Positions 7,148-14,635 of a stretch of DNA of 14,635 nucleotides are shown here, one piece after another. The first letter of the stretch is position 1. Each line of letters opens with the position of its first letter. A program made the translations under genes and the position numbers. Below the pieces are notes generated by a model. It was not told the origin of the DNA. It did no database searches and saw only the letters and a program-made list of their open reading frames with translations. Origin of the DNA: Chlamydiota bacterium (GTDB taxonomy: Bacteria > Chlamydiota > Chlamydiia > Chlamydiales > Rhabdochlamydiaceae); contig JAHFTP010000018.1 in assembly GCA_023265495.1 (NCBI GenBank), positions 1 through 14,635 of the forward strand, read 5' to 3'.

Positions 7148-8554
7148 ATGAATATAGCAGGGCGGTTATTACAGCTTTTTAGGTGGATATGTCGATTTAA
7201 CTTTGGCAGCTTTGAGAAAGAGGAATTTAAAAAATTCTTGCGCATGGGGATGATTTTTGCCCTCATCATCGGTGTTTATTGGACGCTGAGGCCATTAAAG
7301 GACGCAGTCTTCATACAGCTCGTTGACAGGTTGCATCTGCCGTATGCTAAGACGGTGTCTGTGATAGCGCTGCTGCCTTTGGTGATGTTTTATACAAAGC
7401 TCCTTGAAAAAACCTCTAGAGAAAGGATGCTCATCATTTTACCTGCCTTCTATGGTGTTTCTGTGCTGTGCTTCAGTGCAATCATGCTCGTAGCGCAGGG
7501 CACTGCGGAGCAAATAGCGGCCCGTTCTTTTCTTCCTTTTGCAGCCACAAAGGTCTTAGGGTATCTATGGTATCTTTTTGTAGAGAGCTTTGGGTCGCTT
7601 GTCGTCGCTCTTTTTTGGGCATTTGCCTCTGACTCGACAGAGCCTACTTCTGCCAAAAGGGGGTTCCCTATGGTTGTAGCCATCGGTCAGATGGGAGGAA
7701 TCATTTTCCCCTATAGCATTGGAGGAATGCCACATAGGCTCAGTCTATCTACCGATGCACTTTCTATGGCTATATTAGGGTTGCTGATCTTACTAATCAT
7801 TCCCCTTGTCCGCTATTTTCTACGGGCAACGCCGGCAAACTTGCTCACTTCCTTCCATGGACACAATGAAAAGAAGGAAGAATCAGGGCAGGAACCCGGA
7901 TTTCTGGAAGGGCTCAAGCTCATGCTCAGACACCGCTACCTTATGGGGATCTTTGCTGCCAACTTCATCTATGAAGTCGTAGTAACGATATTTGACTTCA
8001 ACTTCAAAGTGGCTGCAGGCGCTGAATACTCAGGCGTTGCTTTGAGCAATTACTTAAGCATCTATGGCTCCAGCGTGAATATTGTCTCTTTACTTTGCCT
8101 TCTGCTCGGCATAAGTAATGTCACACGTTTTCTAGGTATTGGCGTGGCGCTCGCCGCCATGCCGGTCATCGTTGGCTGTGCTCTATTTGGCTTTTTAACG
8201 ATCAATAGCCTCACATTCCTCTTTACCCTCATGGTCGGATCAAAAGCTATAAACTATGCACTCAATGGCCCGGCATTGAAACAGCTCTACATCCCCACCA
8301 CGCCCGATGTCCGCTTTAAAGCGCAGGCATGGATAGAGACATTTGGTTCCAGGGCTTCCAAGGAAGCTGGATCTATGTTTAATATGTTGCTAGCGCCGCT
8401 GCAATCTGCATTCGGTGCTGTCGTGGGCAGATCTCACTACTTAGTGCTCAGCGGAGCTTTGGGCTTCCCTCTGCTCGCCCTATGGCTTGTGACAGCGATA
8501 TTCCTAGGAAAAACCTTCCGCAAAGCTATTGATAACAAGAAAGTAGTTTGCTAA
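7148..8554 (+). CDS. ntt: Nucleotide transporter of the Tlc/NTT (ADP,ATP carrier) family
   Basis: NTT proteins are 11-12-helix carriers that intracellular bacteria use to exchange ADP for host ATP or to import other nucleotides or NAD. I use the ATG at 7148 (468 aa) rather than 7136, because GAGG lies six bases before it. The N-terminal helix carries YWTLRPLKDAVF (K51, D52), a family hallmark; FWAFASDSTEPTSAKRGFP (156-174) matches the conserved FW.F....AKR region after helix 5; and QLYIPTTPDVRFKAQAWIET lies in the C-terminal half. Eleven or so hydrophobic segments are visible. The length is normal for shorter members. In the second motif the usual N-E/Q pair is replaced by S-D-S-T, so this looks like a divergent paralogue, and transport of ATP should not be assumed. 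A hairpin follows the stop at 8574-8595. Confidence 0.88.
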   Translation: MNIAGRLLQLFRWICRFNFGSFEKEEFKKFLRMGMIFALIIGVYWTLRPLKDAVFIQLVDRLHLPYAKTVSVIALLPLVMFYTKLLEKTSRERMLIILPAFYGVSVLCFSAIMLVAQGTAEQIAARSFLPFAATKVLGYLWYLFVESFGSLVVALFWAFASDSTEPTSAKRGFPMVVAIGQMGGIIFPYSIGGMPHRLSLSTDALSMAILGLLILLIIPLVRYFLRATPANLLTSFHGHNEKKEESGQEPGFLEGLKLMLRHRYLMGIFAANFIYEVVVTIFDFNFKVAAGAEYSGVALSNYLSIYGSSVNIVSLLCLLLGISNVTRFLGIGVALAAMPVIVGCALFGFLTINSLTFLFTLMVGSKAINYALNGPALKQLYIPTTPDVRFKAQAWIETFGSRASKEAGSMFNMLLAPLQSAFGAVVGRSHYLVLSGALGFPLLALWLVTAIFLGKTFRKAIDNKKVVC

Positions 8555-8573
8555 AAAAAATATGGGGATCTAT

Positions 8574-8595
8574 CAAAGGGGGCTGGCCCGCTTTG
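8574..8595. terminator. Hairpin between convergent genes
   Basis: CAAAG pairs with CTTTG, and inside it GGG pairs with CCC around a CTGG loop, with one G-G mismatch. It is 20 bases after the transporter stop. A T-rich run (GTGTTTGTTTTTG) follows after a short gap on the plus strand, and on the minus strand an AT-rich stretch lies beyond it, so it may serve both converging transcripts. Confidence 0.4.
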
Positions 8596-8615
8596 AACCC
8601 CGTGTTTGTTTTTGA

Positions 8616-9917
8616 CTATCCCTTGTGCTTATGTCCTTGCATGGCCTTATGGAGCAGTTGCTGGCCGGCGCTGGGGCGCTGCTTTGATCTGTATTTATGA
8701 AAGGTGTTTGGGGCATCTCCTTTTCTTGTTGGAGGTGTGCGTCTTCCAAATCCATTTAAGATAGGTTTAGGTTTAATGGAGAGGTTGGGCTCAAACCCTG
8801 AGACAACGACCTTGGGGATCTGCTTTTTAAGGAGCTTTTCAATGTCTGCGAGAAATTCTTGTTCGTCCACACAAACCAGAGAAATGGCTTCTCCTTCTGC
8901 GCCGGCTCTACCTGTCCTTCCGATGCGGTGTACATAGTCTTCAGGGACGTTGGGAAGTTCATAATTCACAACAAAGGGAAGTTGATCGATATCAAGCCCT
9001 CTTGCAGCAATGTCTGTTGCAACGAGGACGTTAATTTCCCCCCGCTTAAAGTCGGCGAGAGCTTTGGTGCGCGCTGCTTGACTTTTGTTCCCATGGATCG
9101 CGGCAGCGGTAATACCTTCTTTTTGCAGATCTTGTGTAAGGCGGTTGGCGCCATGTTTGGTGCGAGTGAATACAAGAACCTGTTTGAGTTTTTTGGATTG
9201 AATAAGAAAAGAGAGTAGCTTGCGTTTATCCGTACTATTTACCGGATGCACCGTCTGAAAAATCCCTTCAGCGGCTCCATTGCGCTGAGCCACTTGTATG
9301 GTCTTCGGATCTTTAAGAAGACCTTCCGCTAATTTTTTGATGTCGTTAGAGAATGTTGCAGAAAAAAGCAGGTTCTGCCGCTGCTTGGGAAGGAGGCTAA
9401 GGATTCTGCGGATGTCGTGGATAAATCCCATATCGAGCATACGATCGGCTTCATCCAATACTAGGATCTCCACTAAAGAGAGATCGACAGCTTTTTGCCC
9501 CACTAGATCAAGTAACCTTCCAGGCGTTGCTACGATGATGTCACAGCCTTTTTTTAGTTTTGCGATCTGCTTATCGATATTGACTCCCCCAAATACTGCT
9601 AAAGATTTTAATGGGAGGTGTTTCCCATAGGTCCTCACACTCTCCTCCACCTGCGCGGCAAGTTCTCTTGTCGGTGTTAAAATAAGTGAGCGGACGGCTT
9701 TGGAAGAGATTTTTTTATCTTTCTGCATAAGGTTGTGCAGAAGGGGGAGGACAAATCCTGCCGTTTTCCCCGTGCCCGTCTGCGAGCTGGCAAGTAGATC
9801 GCTCCCTTCAAGAATCATAGGGATTGCTTGCTGCTGGATGGAGGTGGGTTCGGTATACCCCTCTTCAGAAATAGCTAGTAAAATTGGCGCACTAAGGCCG
9901 AATAGAGTAAATGACAT
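8616..9917 (-). CDS. rhlE: DEAD-box ATP-dependent RNA helicase, RhlE type
   Basis: DEAD-box helicases unwind short RNA duplexes in ribosome assembly, mRNA decay or cold adaptation. The start is the ATG at 9917 (433 aa), with AGGAA six bases upstream; a TTG at 9950 would add 11 residues with no ribosome site. All core motifs are present: Q motif (F6 to Q28), SSQTGTGKT (44-52), PTREL (82-86), TPGR (131-134), DEAD (155-158), SAT (186-188), ATDIAARGLD (300-309) and HRIGRTGR (330-337). The tail after about residue 370 is basic and proline-rich (KPKPILNGFGRRTPPTRKG, ending GHKHKG), as usual for RNA-binding tails of RhlE-type enzymes. The motif set and the DEADRMLDMGF sequence favour RhlE over DeaD or SrmB. 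The gene is complete, monocistronic by position, and has a probable promoter 115-150 bases upstream. Confidence 0.93.
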   Translation of the reverse strand: MSFTLFGLSAPILLAISEEGYTEPTSIQQQAIPMILEGSDLLASSQTGTGKTAGFVLPLLHNLMQKDKKISSKAVRSLILTPTRELAAQVEESVRTYGKHLPLKSLAVFGGVNIDKQIAKLKKGCDIIVATPGRLLDLVGQKAVDLSLVEILVLDEADRMLDMGFIHDIRRILSLLPKQRQNLLFSATFSNDIKKLAEGLLKDPKTIQVAQRNGAAEGIFQTVHPVNSTDKRKLLSFLIQSKKLKQVLVFTRTKHGANRLTQDLQKEGITAAAIHGNKSQAARTKALADFKRGEINVLVATDIAARGLDIDQLPFVVNYELPNVPEDYVHRIGRTGRAGAEGEAISLVCVDEQEFLADIEKLLKKQIPKVVVSGFEPNLSIKPKPILNGFGRRTPPTRKGDAPNTFHKYRSKQRPSAGQQLLHKAMQGHKHKG

Positions 9918-10040
9918 AGGATGTTCCTGTTTTTTTATGAGCCTATCCAAGGTACACTCGGAATAGTCTAGGCTTAAAATAGTTTATTGAAAAATGGGTG
10001 GGACTATACTACGCCAATTCTACGTGTAAGAATAGGGGGC

Positions 10041-10070
10041 ATTATAGCTTGAAACAGCCCTTATTGTACA
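10041..10070 (-). promoter_or_regulatory. Promoter for the rhlE-type gene
   Basis: Minus strand TGTACA (10070-10065), 18-base spacer, perfect TATAAT (10046-10041). Transcription near 10034 would give a leader of about 115 nt. The surrounding gap (9918-10168) contains no ORF that I would call, and no clear terminator for the upstream 1411-codon gene; the only hairpin candidate near 10091-10108 (CCCC/GGGG) has no T-run. Confidence 0.5.
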
Positions 10071-10168
10071 GAAACGACGTAACTATTTCCCCTCCTTCGT
10101 CGGGGGCATCTGAAAAAACACTCTCAGCAAAATTTTTATTCCTTTTGCGCAGCCATGGCGGTATCCTG

Positions 10169-13100
10169 CTAGGCACTCTCAGTTTCCCTAAATTCAGGGT
10201 GAGCCTTCAGCTCTTCCTTTAAATAGCCACTCAATATAGGAAAGTCCCCCTGGTCTCGGCGAAGGATGCCCATTACGTTGCTATAATAGTTGCCCGGATG
10301 GCTTTCCAGTTGCATTTTAAGCTCTAGGCTATCCGTCAGCTTAATGAAACGATACCACTCATCAATGAAAGCATCTTTATCAGCTTTCTCCATAGAGGTT
10401 AAATGATAAAACTGTAGCTGTTGAGGATCAAAGTCCTTCTTGCCTTCAAGCACTCTCATGATTTCTAAGCAGTCTCCATCGTGAATAATTTTTTGGGTGA
10501 GGAAAGTAAATAGATCCCCTGCAGGGTCTTTTTCCTTCAGCGCATGCACATAGCGCTCTATATGCTCTTTCTCATACCCTAAAGAGAGCAAATAGCAATA
10601 CAAGGCTTGGGCGCTGTCTTCATCCCACCTATCTTCCCCCTCATCTCCTCTCATCCAGTCGTGCGCTGCTGCCGCTATCGATAAAAGCAGTATATCGTCC
10701 TCAGGTATCTCATCTGGGGATGCAGCATAAATTTTTGCAAGTATCTGCGACGCAATGCAAGTTCTCACTGCATGCATTTTTCCATGTGTGACTCTTGGAA
10801 TAACACTTCCGCTATCTACGCCTTCTTTGTACGCTTCGTACGAGGGAAGGCCCTCTCCATAAAACGGAGATGCGAGAGGTTTTTCCTCGTCTCCTTCGCG
10901 ATAAGTCGGATCAGAAGGAAATGGTTTCCCGTAGACCGGCAAAATAGCATTTTGCAAGTAGTAACCAATTCTTGCTTGGGTTTTAGCTACGGGGGAATAG
11001 TCAGCAATTGCCCTTTCCATAGTGGCCCGCTTACTCCCCTCAATCATCCTTTGCGATTCTAAGTATTTTGCTGTTTCAAGACTGTATACTCTTACATCCA
11101 AAGACGCTAAATAGGAAGAAGCCCTCTCTACGTCCTCTTTAGAGACAAATGCCACAGGAAGATCCTTACCAAGGCGCAGCTCTCCATGCACGAGTTTTTC
11201 CAGGTTTGTATCACTACCTTTGATATAAGGCTGCGATCCTGTACCAAAAAGAATCGATATGGGTTTTTCAAGTAGATCCATTTGCGATGGGTCCACTTTG
11301 CTAACAGGGTCTGTTAAAGCCTTATGAATACATTTCAGCGAGGGATCCCCTGCCATTCTTGCAGTAACCCATTCTTTCACGGGCTCAAGATATGCATCTG
11401 CACCCGGGTCTACAGAACGTAATCGCCAAATGTCAAGGTTGAGCAATAGCAAGGTGTGTTCCAAGCTGTCGGCCTTCAGGGAAGATCTCATAGCCTTTTC
11501 GATACTTGCAATCGTGAGTCGTTTCTTCGTTTCTTCCCGATCAAAAACACACTCATAGCTCCCTCCATCTCCCTGCCATTGCTGTGCATAGACTATCGAC
11601 ACCAAAAGAGCGGTATTTACCCCATAGAGATGCTCCGATCTATTATTGCAGGAAGACGTTAACAAAGAAAAACAAGTATGTTCTTTGTTGCGACTTTTCT
11701 CAGAGCCAGATGTTTCTCCATTAAAAGGAATTATCCTCCTCTCTAGTAGCATCCCCATTGGCAAAATCATTCCGGACGTCAACATAGGAGGTGTTAATCT
11801 TGTCCCGTGCACGAGATGAATCCACTCTTTGAATAGCCTTATGTCCTTATGGACATGAGATGCCTCTCGTAAAAGATCCGTTCGCAAAGGACGGTACAAT
11901 TCTGTTTTATGAGCAAAAAATGCAGGATCTTTATCATAACCCTCGGGTTCTGACCAAAGGCTTAACATCATTGTCGTCTCTTTAGAGACAGAAGAATCCT
12001 TTCGAAGTTCTCTACTTATCTTCTGCAAAGTTGCAAGCAAATCATCACGTTCCACCACCTGGTCATAGATACGGCAAAACTCGTTATAAGACGCTGTTAA
12101 CTCCGGATCTTCATTTGTTTTTAGATAAAGTTTTGTTTCTTTTTTAAGCTTTTTACACTCTTCAATAAGATCATAGTCCTCCATAAAATACTTGGTGAAA
12201 TCCAGTTGAAGAACGTTATCAAGTAAGGCCGTTTTATTTTCCAACATACGCTTTTGCAAAACTTCTGCAGAGGATTCACAAGACGGTGGCAGCATGTAGA
12301 GATCAAGATCTTCTTGTGTAAGATTTCCTGCATGTACAAGGAGCTTTCCAAAAGCGGGCTCTTTTTGTATGTTCCGTATCATATCTCTTTGCATGGTTGC
12401 AGATATGCTACACCCACGTCTTTCCACCAGTTCTTTAATCAACTCATACCTGCTCTTGGGGACTCTCGATAGTTCAAAGTATGCAAACTCAATAAAATCG
12501 ATGAAATACCCCATCCTACTAATATTGGGAGCCTTAGGGTCCGCCCCTTTATCCAACAGATATTTGAAAGTAGAAAGGAACTGCGCTTCATTTTCCACTG
12601 ATGACCGTATTTTTTCTAAAATTTTAAAGAAAAACATCATTTTCAATGGTTTGGTTTTATTTATGTCGATTTCTATCTCTTCTATAAAATAACGCATTAA
12701 GTTTGTGTTTATTGCAATGACCGAGAAATACAGGGAGAAATGACCCTTCAATAATGCCTTGAATTTGGGATGTTGCACACAACACAACCGCATAATATCT
12801 ATACTGCCTAATTGCAAGGCTATATCCAATATTTTTTTCGCATTGTCTTCCTCTTGCAGACCCAGTGTCAGAGTGATCTCCTCCAATAATATTTTTAGGC
12901 AATCAATCTGTTGGAAGGTTAGGACATCAATCCGTTGGAAGGTTAGGGATTCAATCTCTCGGAAGGTTAGGCCATCAATCTGTTCGAAGCGATACTGATG
13001 TATCGACTCCAAGAACTCTTTTTGTTCTGTATTGGTTAGCTTGTCTAATAGGGATCTCATCTTGTCTTTACTCATTGGCCCATGAGAAATTTGATGTAGA

Positions 13101-14404
13101 AGAAAATGGATTCTCTTTTGATCGCTTTCAGAGCGCCAACACGTCAGACTACGCAATTTGGCAATCGATTGCATGGTAGATACTAACTCATCATCGCTCA
13201 ACTTCTCCGCGAATCTGATCACACCGGTACTCGTCTCGCAACGAATCTGATAGAGGTTCTTGAAATATCCATTTTTTCTGGAGTTAACAACCAAACAGGA
13301 CTTCTCGTTTTCAAGTGTACTGCTAGATAAGCTCTCACAAATATCCTCGTAAGTGCCACGAAAGTCTCTCATATCTACAAGGAACTCTCTATAGCTATCT
13401 CCATTTCTTAGAAAGGCACGGATCTGCGGAGTTCTCGATACAAAATAAATCAACTCCTCTGCAATTGGGCTATTTAACCGCACCTGAATTGTCTCTTCTC
13501 CATCCAGGCAAGTAGGAGGCACACCTTCCTCCATTGCGTCAGATACATCTAAACATCGAAAATTTTGCATAAAATCTTGGAGATCTTGTCCTAAAAAAAG
13601 CTCTGATGCGTGCCTGATACCCCTATCATATCCCGGGAAAACAAGATCCGTTTGCATGAATGCGCCATTTAAAAAAAGCCTTGGATTTTCCCTGATTCTA
13701 TTCTCTCCATAACAAAGCTCTCCAAATGAGCTATTATCTCTATCACCCGCATGCCACCACACTAAATAGCACAAATTCTCTTTGCTCTTTTCCCCTAGGG
13801 AGTCAAAACCTTTTATTACATCTTCATCCGATTTACAGGGATTGCTGGCAAGGGCAAGGAAATTCTTCACATCTGCACTTTGCTCTTGTATGACTAAAAG
13901 ATGTCTCAGAAACTCTACCATTTTTTTAAGAAACGGCCGACCTTGTGTATCTTTTCCATGGAGAGCATACAGTTTGACGTTGTCTGTATACATGTTAGGA
14001 GGATGGCCGTGTTGATCAAGGAACATCTTTTCCAGATTAGTAAAACATGTGCCAAAACCCTTTTCTAGTTCGGAAACATACTCCTCTTCAAGTATCAACG
14101 GAGTAGGAAAATTGGTATCCGGATTTGCCTTCCTGTCTATTTTGACGAAGATGGATTCATATGCTTTTGCATCGCTAATGAGCAAATAAAGCAGTCGTGT
14201 CAGATTTTCAAGATTTCGTTTTACTCCATCCTCCCGGTCTTTTACTCCTTTGACACTCTTAATAGCGCTCTCTATAAAGGCAGAAAGATCAACTTCGGTA
14301 CCCGAAGGGGGCAAACGCTCTGTGGAGACGGAGATACGAGTAGTTATAGGCAATCGGACGATTTCTTGAGCCGTATAAGTCGTATTTAGTGTTATAGGAG
14401 TCAC
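10169..14404 (-). CDS. Giant multidomain protein with SidE/Dup-type phosphodiesterase domain, ART-like region and ankyrin-like segment (predicted effector)
   Basis: The 1411-residue protein starts at GTG 14404 (weak AGAG site) and has no signal peptide or membrane helix. Residues 1-460: not recognised. 469-500: three 8-residue units of the form I(D/E)xLTFxx. About 525-680: ankyrin-like helices, with LLDKGADPKAPN near 615-626. About 860-1080: HGT at 866-868, GVN...S at 928-936, and E1075 in a GELRLGKDLPVAFVS strand, a pattern that fits an ADP-ribosyltransferase fold but is not proven. About 1150-1400: SidE-type phosphodiesterase, with HGKMH (H1207, H1211), AAAHD (H1248, D1249), ExxDRWDED (E1257-D1263) and IIHDGDCLE (H1308). 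In Legionella SidE the same domain converts ADP-ribosyl-ubiquitin to phosphoribosyl-ubiquitin and serine linkages; DupA and DupB reverse these. The SidE RSE transferase motif is not seen, and the domain order differs. Export by a type III system is plausible but not shown. The phosphodiesterase call is good; the transferase is inference. Confidence 0.78.
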   Translation of the reverse strand: MTPITLNTTYTAQEIVRLPITTRISVSTERLPPSGTEVDLSAFIESAIKSVKGVKDREDGVKRNLENLTRLLYLLISDAKAYESIFVKIDRKANPDTNFPTPLILEEEYVSELEKGFGTCFTNLEKMFLDQHGHPPNMYTDNVKLYALHGKDTQGRPFLKKMVEFLRHLLVIQEQSADVKNFLALASNPCKSDEDVIKGFDSLGEKSKENLCYLVWWHAGDRDNSSFGELCYGENRIRENPRLFLNGAFMQTDLVFPGYDRGIRHASELFLGQDLQDFMQNFRCLDVSDAMEEGVPPTCLDGEETIQVRLNSPIAEELIYFVSRTPQIRAFLRNGDSYREFLVDMRDFRGTYEDICESLSSSTLENEKSCLVVNSRKNGYFKNLYQIRCETSTGVIRFAEKLSDDELVSTMQSIAKLRSLTCWRSESDQKRIHFLLHQISHGPMSKDKMRSLLDKLTNTEQKEFLESIHQYRFEQIDGLTFREIESLTFQRIDVLTFQQIDCLKILLEEITLTLGLQEEDNAKKILDIALQLGSIDIMRLCCVQHPKFKALLKGHFSLYFSVIAINTNLMRYFIEEIEIDINKTKPLKMMFFFKILEKIRSSVENEAQFLSTFKYLLDKGADPKAPNISRMGYFIDFIEFAYFELSRVPKSRYELIKELVERRGCSISATMQRDMIRNIQKEPAFGKLLVHAGNLTQEDLDLYMLPPSCESSAEVLQKRMLENKTALLDNVLQLDFTKYFMEDYDLIEECKKLKKETKLYLKTNEDPELTASYNEFCRIYDQVVERDDLLATLQKISRELRKDSSVSKETTMMLSLWSEPEGYDKDPAFFAHKTELYRPLRTDLLREASHVHKDIRLFKEWIHLVHGTRLTPPMLTSGMILPMGMLLERRIIPFNGETSGSEKSRNKEHTCFSLLTSSCNNRSEHLYGVNTALLVSIVYAQQWQGDGGSYECVFDREETKKRLTIASIEKAMRSSLKADSLEHTLLLLNLDIWRLRSVDPGADAYLEPVKEWVTARMAGDPSLKCIHKALTDPVSKVDPSQMDLLEKPISILFGTGSQPYIKGSDTNLEKLVHGELRLGKDLPVAFVSKEDVERASSYLASLDVRVYSLETAKYLESQRMIEGSKRATMERAIADYSPVAKTQARIGYYLQNAILPVYGKPFPSDPTYREGDEEKPLASPFYGEGLPSYEAYKEGVDSGSVIPRVTHGKMHAVRTCIASQILAKIYAASPDEIPEDDILLLSIAAAAHDWMRGDEGEDRWDEDSAQALYCYLLSLGYEKEHIERYVHALKEKDPAGDLFTFLTQKIIHDGDCLEIMRVLEGKKDFDPQQLQFYHLTSMEKADKDAFIDEWYRFIKLTDSLELKMQLESHPGNYYSNVMGILRRDQGDFPILSGYLKEELKAHPEFRETESA
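12904..12990 (-). repeat. 24-bp tandem repeat in the giant gene
   Basis: Three direct units of 24 bp begin at 12904, 12928 and 12952 and share the core CGGAAGGTTAGG or TGGAAGGTTAGG; a fourth, decayed unit begins at 12976. They differ from one another at about 3-4 positions. In frame they code for 8-residue units at residues 469-500 (IDGLTFRE, IESLTFQR, IDVLTFQQ). Such young, in-frame repeats can change copy number by slippage without breaking the frame. Confidence 0.85.
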
Positions 14405-14449
14405 TTAATTACTCTATAAAGTTAAATATTGTTGTTTATAATAATGATT

Positions 14450-14479
14450 ATTACATAAAAAATATTTAAATAAAATCAA
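14450..14479 (-). promoter_or_regulatory. AT-rich upstream region of the giant gene with weak promoter candidate
   Basis: Minus strand TTGATT (14479-14474), 18-base spacer, TGTAAT (14455-14450) gives a leader of about 40 nt to the GTG at 14404. The whole of 14405-14490 is strongly AT-rich, unlike the genes around it, so several other boxes are possible. Such AT-rich fronts are common for laterally acquired genes. Confidence 0.27.
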
Positions 14480-14563
14480 AAACTTGGAAAATAAGCACTA
14501 ATTAGAAACTTCCGCTCTCTCCAAAATAGAGATTTCCGGTTACGGCATAACTGGGAGGTTTTT

Positions 14564-14635
14564 ATGAGTGGAGTTATCATCATGAGTAAGAAAGACTTGG
14601 AGGAGATTAAAGTTGTGGAGCTGTTGAAGGAAAAA
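14564..14635 (+). CDS. Start of a gene running off the right edge, possibly a transposase
   Basis: Only 24 codons are visible, from ATG 14564, with GGGAGG at 14553-14558 five bases upstream, so this is a real gene start. A second in-frame ATG follows at codon 7. The residues from there, MSKKDLEEIKVVELLKEK, resemble the beginning of IS1202/ISNCY-type transposases, which open with a MSKKEL...I..V...R helix leading into a helix-turn-helix. That identification rests on a short match from memory, and the diagnostic part lies outside the window. It diverges from the giant gene across a 159-bp gap, in which I could not identify a terminal inverted repeat. Confidence 0.5.
   Translation, partial: MSGVIIMSKKDLEEIKVVELLKEK

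Noticed and set aside
9918..9950. 11-residue extension of the RNA helicase from TTG 9950
   Set aside because: No ribosome site precedes it, while ATG 9917 has AGGAA at ideal spacing.
10091..10108. CCCC/GGGG hairpin as terminator of the giant gene
   Set aside because: The stem is only 4 bp with a loop of about 10 and no T-run follows on the minus strand.
12904..12990. CRISPR-like repeat array
   Set aside because: Units are adjacent with no spacers, in frame within a long coding sequence, and code for a regular peptide.
10169..14404. Full SidE-like (R-S-ExE) mono-ADP-ribosyltransferase after the phosphodiesterase
   Set aside because: The phosphodiesterase is at the very C-terminus, and no ExE/STS pair with suitable spacing is visible elsewhere.

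Overview
This window most likely comes from a member of the Chlamydiae, probably a Parachlamydia-like amoeba symbiont rather than Chlamydiaceae. The reasons are the combination of a Tlc/NTT-type nucleotide transporter, a eukaryote-type delta-7 sterol reductase, a SET-domain protein, and a very large protein with a SidE-type phosphodiesterase domain and an ankyrin-like segment. This is inferred from gene content alone; genus cannot be fixed.

Left part (1-4668, all on the minus strand). Read in the direction of transcription, there are two unrecognised, translationally overlapping genes (211 and 264 aa), then priA (primosomal helicase, overlapping the gene before it by 25 nt), then a small two-helix membrane protein starting at TTG, then a SET-domain protein that starts at 689 by an ATGA overlap and runs off the left edge. 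A candidate promoter lies at 4697-4725 and a second one at 996-1024, in front of the membrane-protein/SET pair.

Middle part (4879-8554, plus strand). A DHCR7-like sterol reductase is followed 12 nt later by a galactose-mutarotase-like protein (TTG start) and, after an AT-rich gap, by a divergent NTT/Tlc transporter. This cluster concerns host-derived metabolites: sterol, sugar and nucleotide or a similar cofactor. It ends at a hairpin shared with the convergent rhlE-type DEAD-box helicase gene (8616-9917, minus), which has a good promoter and a leader of about 115 nt.

Right part (10169-14404, minus). One 1411-residue gene fills this region. Its C-terminal quarter carries the HG...H / HD...E / IHDGDCLE pattern of the SidE/Dup phosphodiesterase family, which makes or removes phosphoribosyl-ubiquitin in Legionella. 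Upstream in the same chain are an HGT...GVN...S...E pattern that could be an ADP-ribosyltransferase fold, an ankyrin-like stretch, and a 24-bp tandem repeat coding for 8-residue units. If both catalytic readings hold, this is a chlamydial protein carrying the two activities needed for ubiquitin phosphoribosylation, in the opposite order to SidE. It is the best candidate here for an undescribed system. Beyond it, diverging at the right edge, is the first part of a gene that looks like a transposase start, suggesting the effector sits beside a mobile element.
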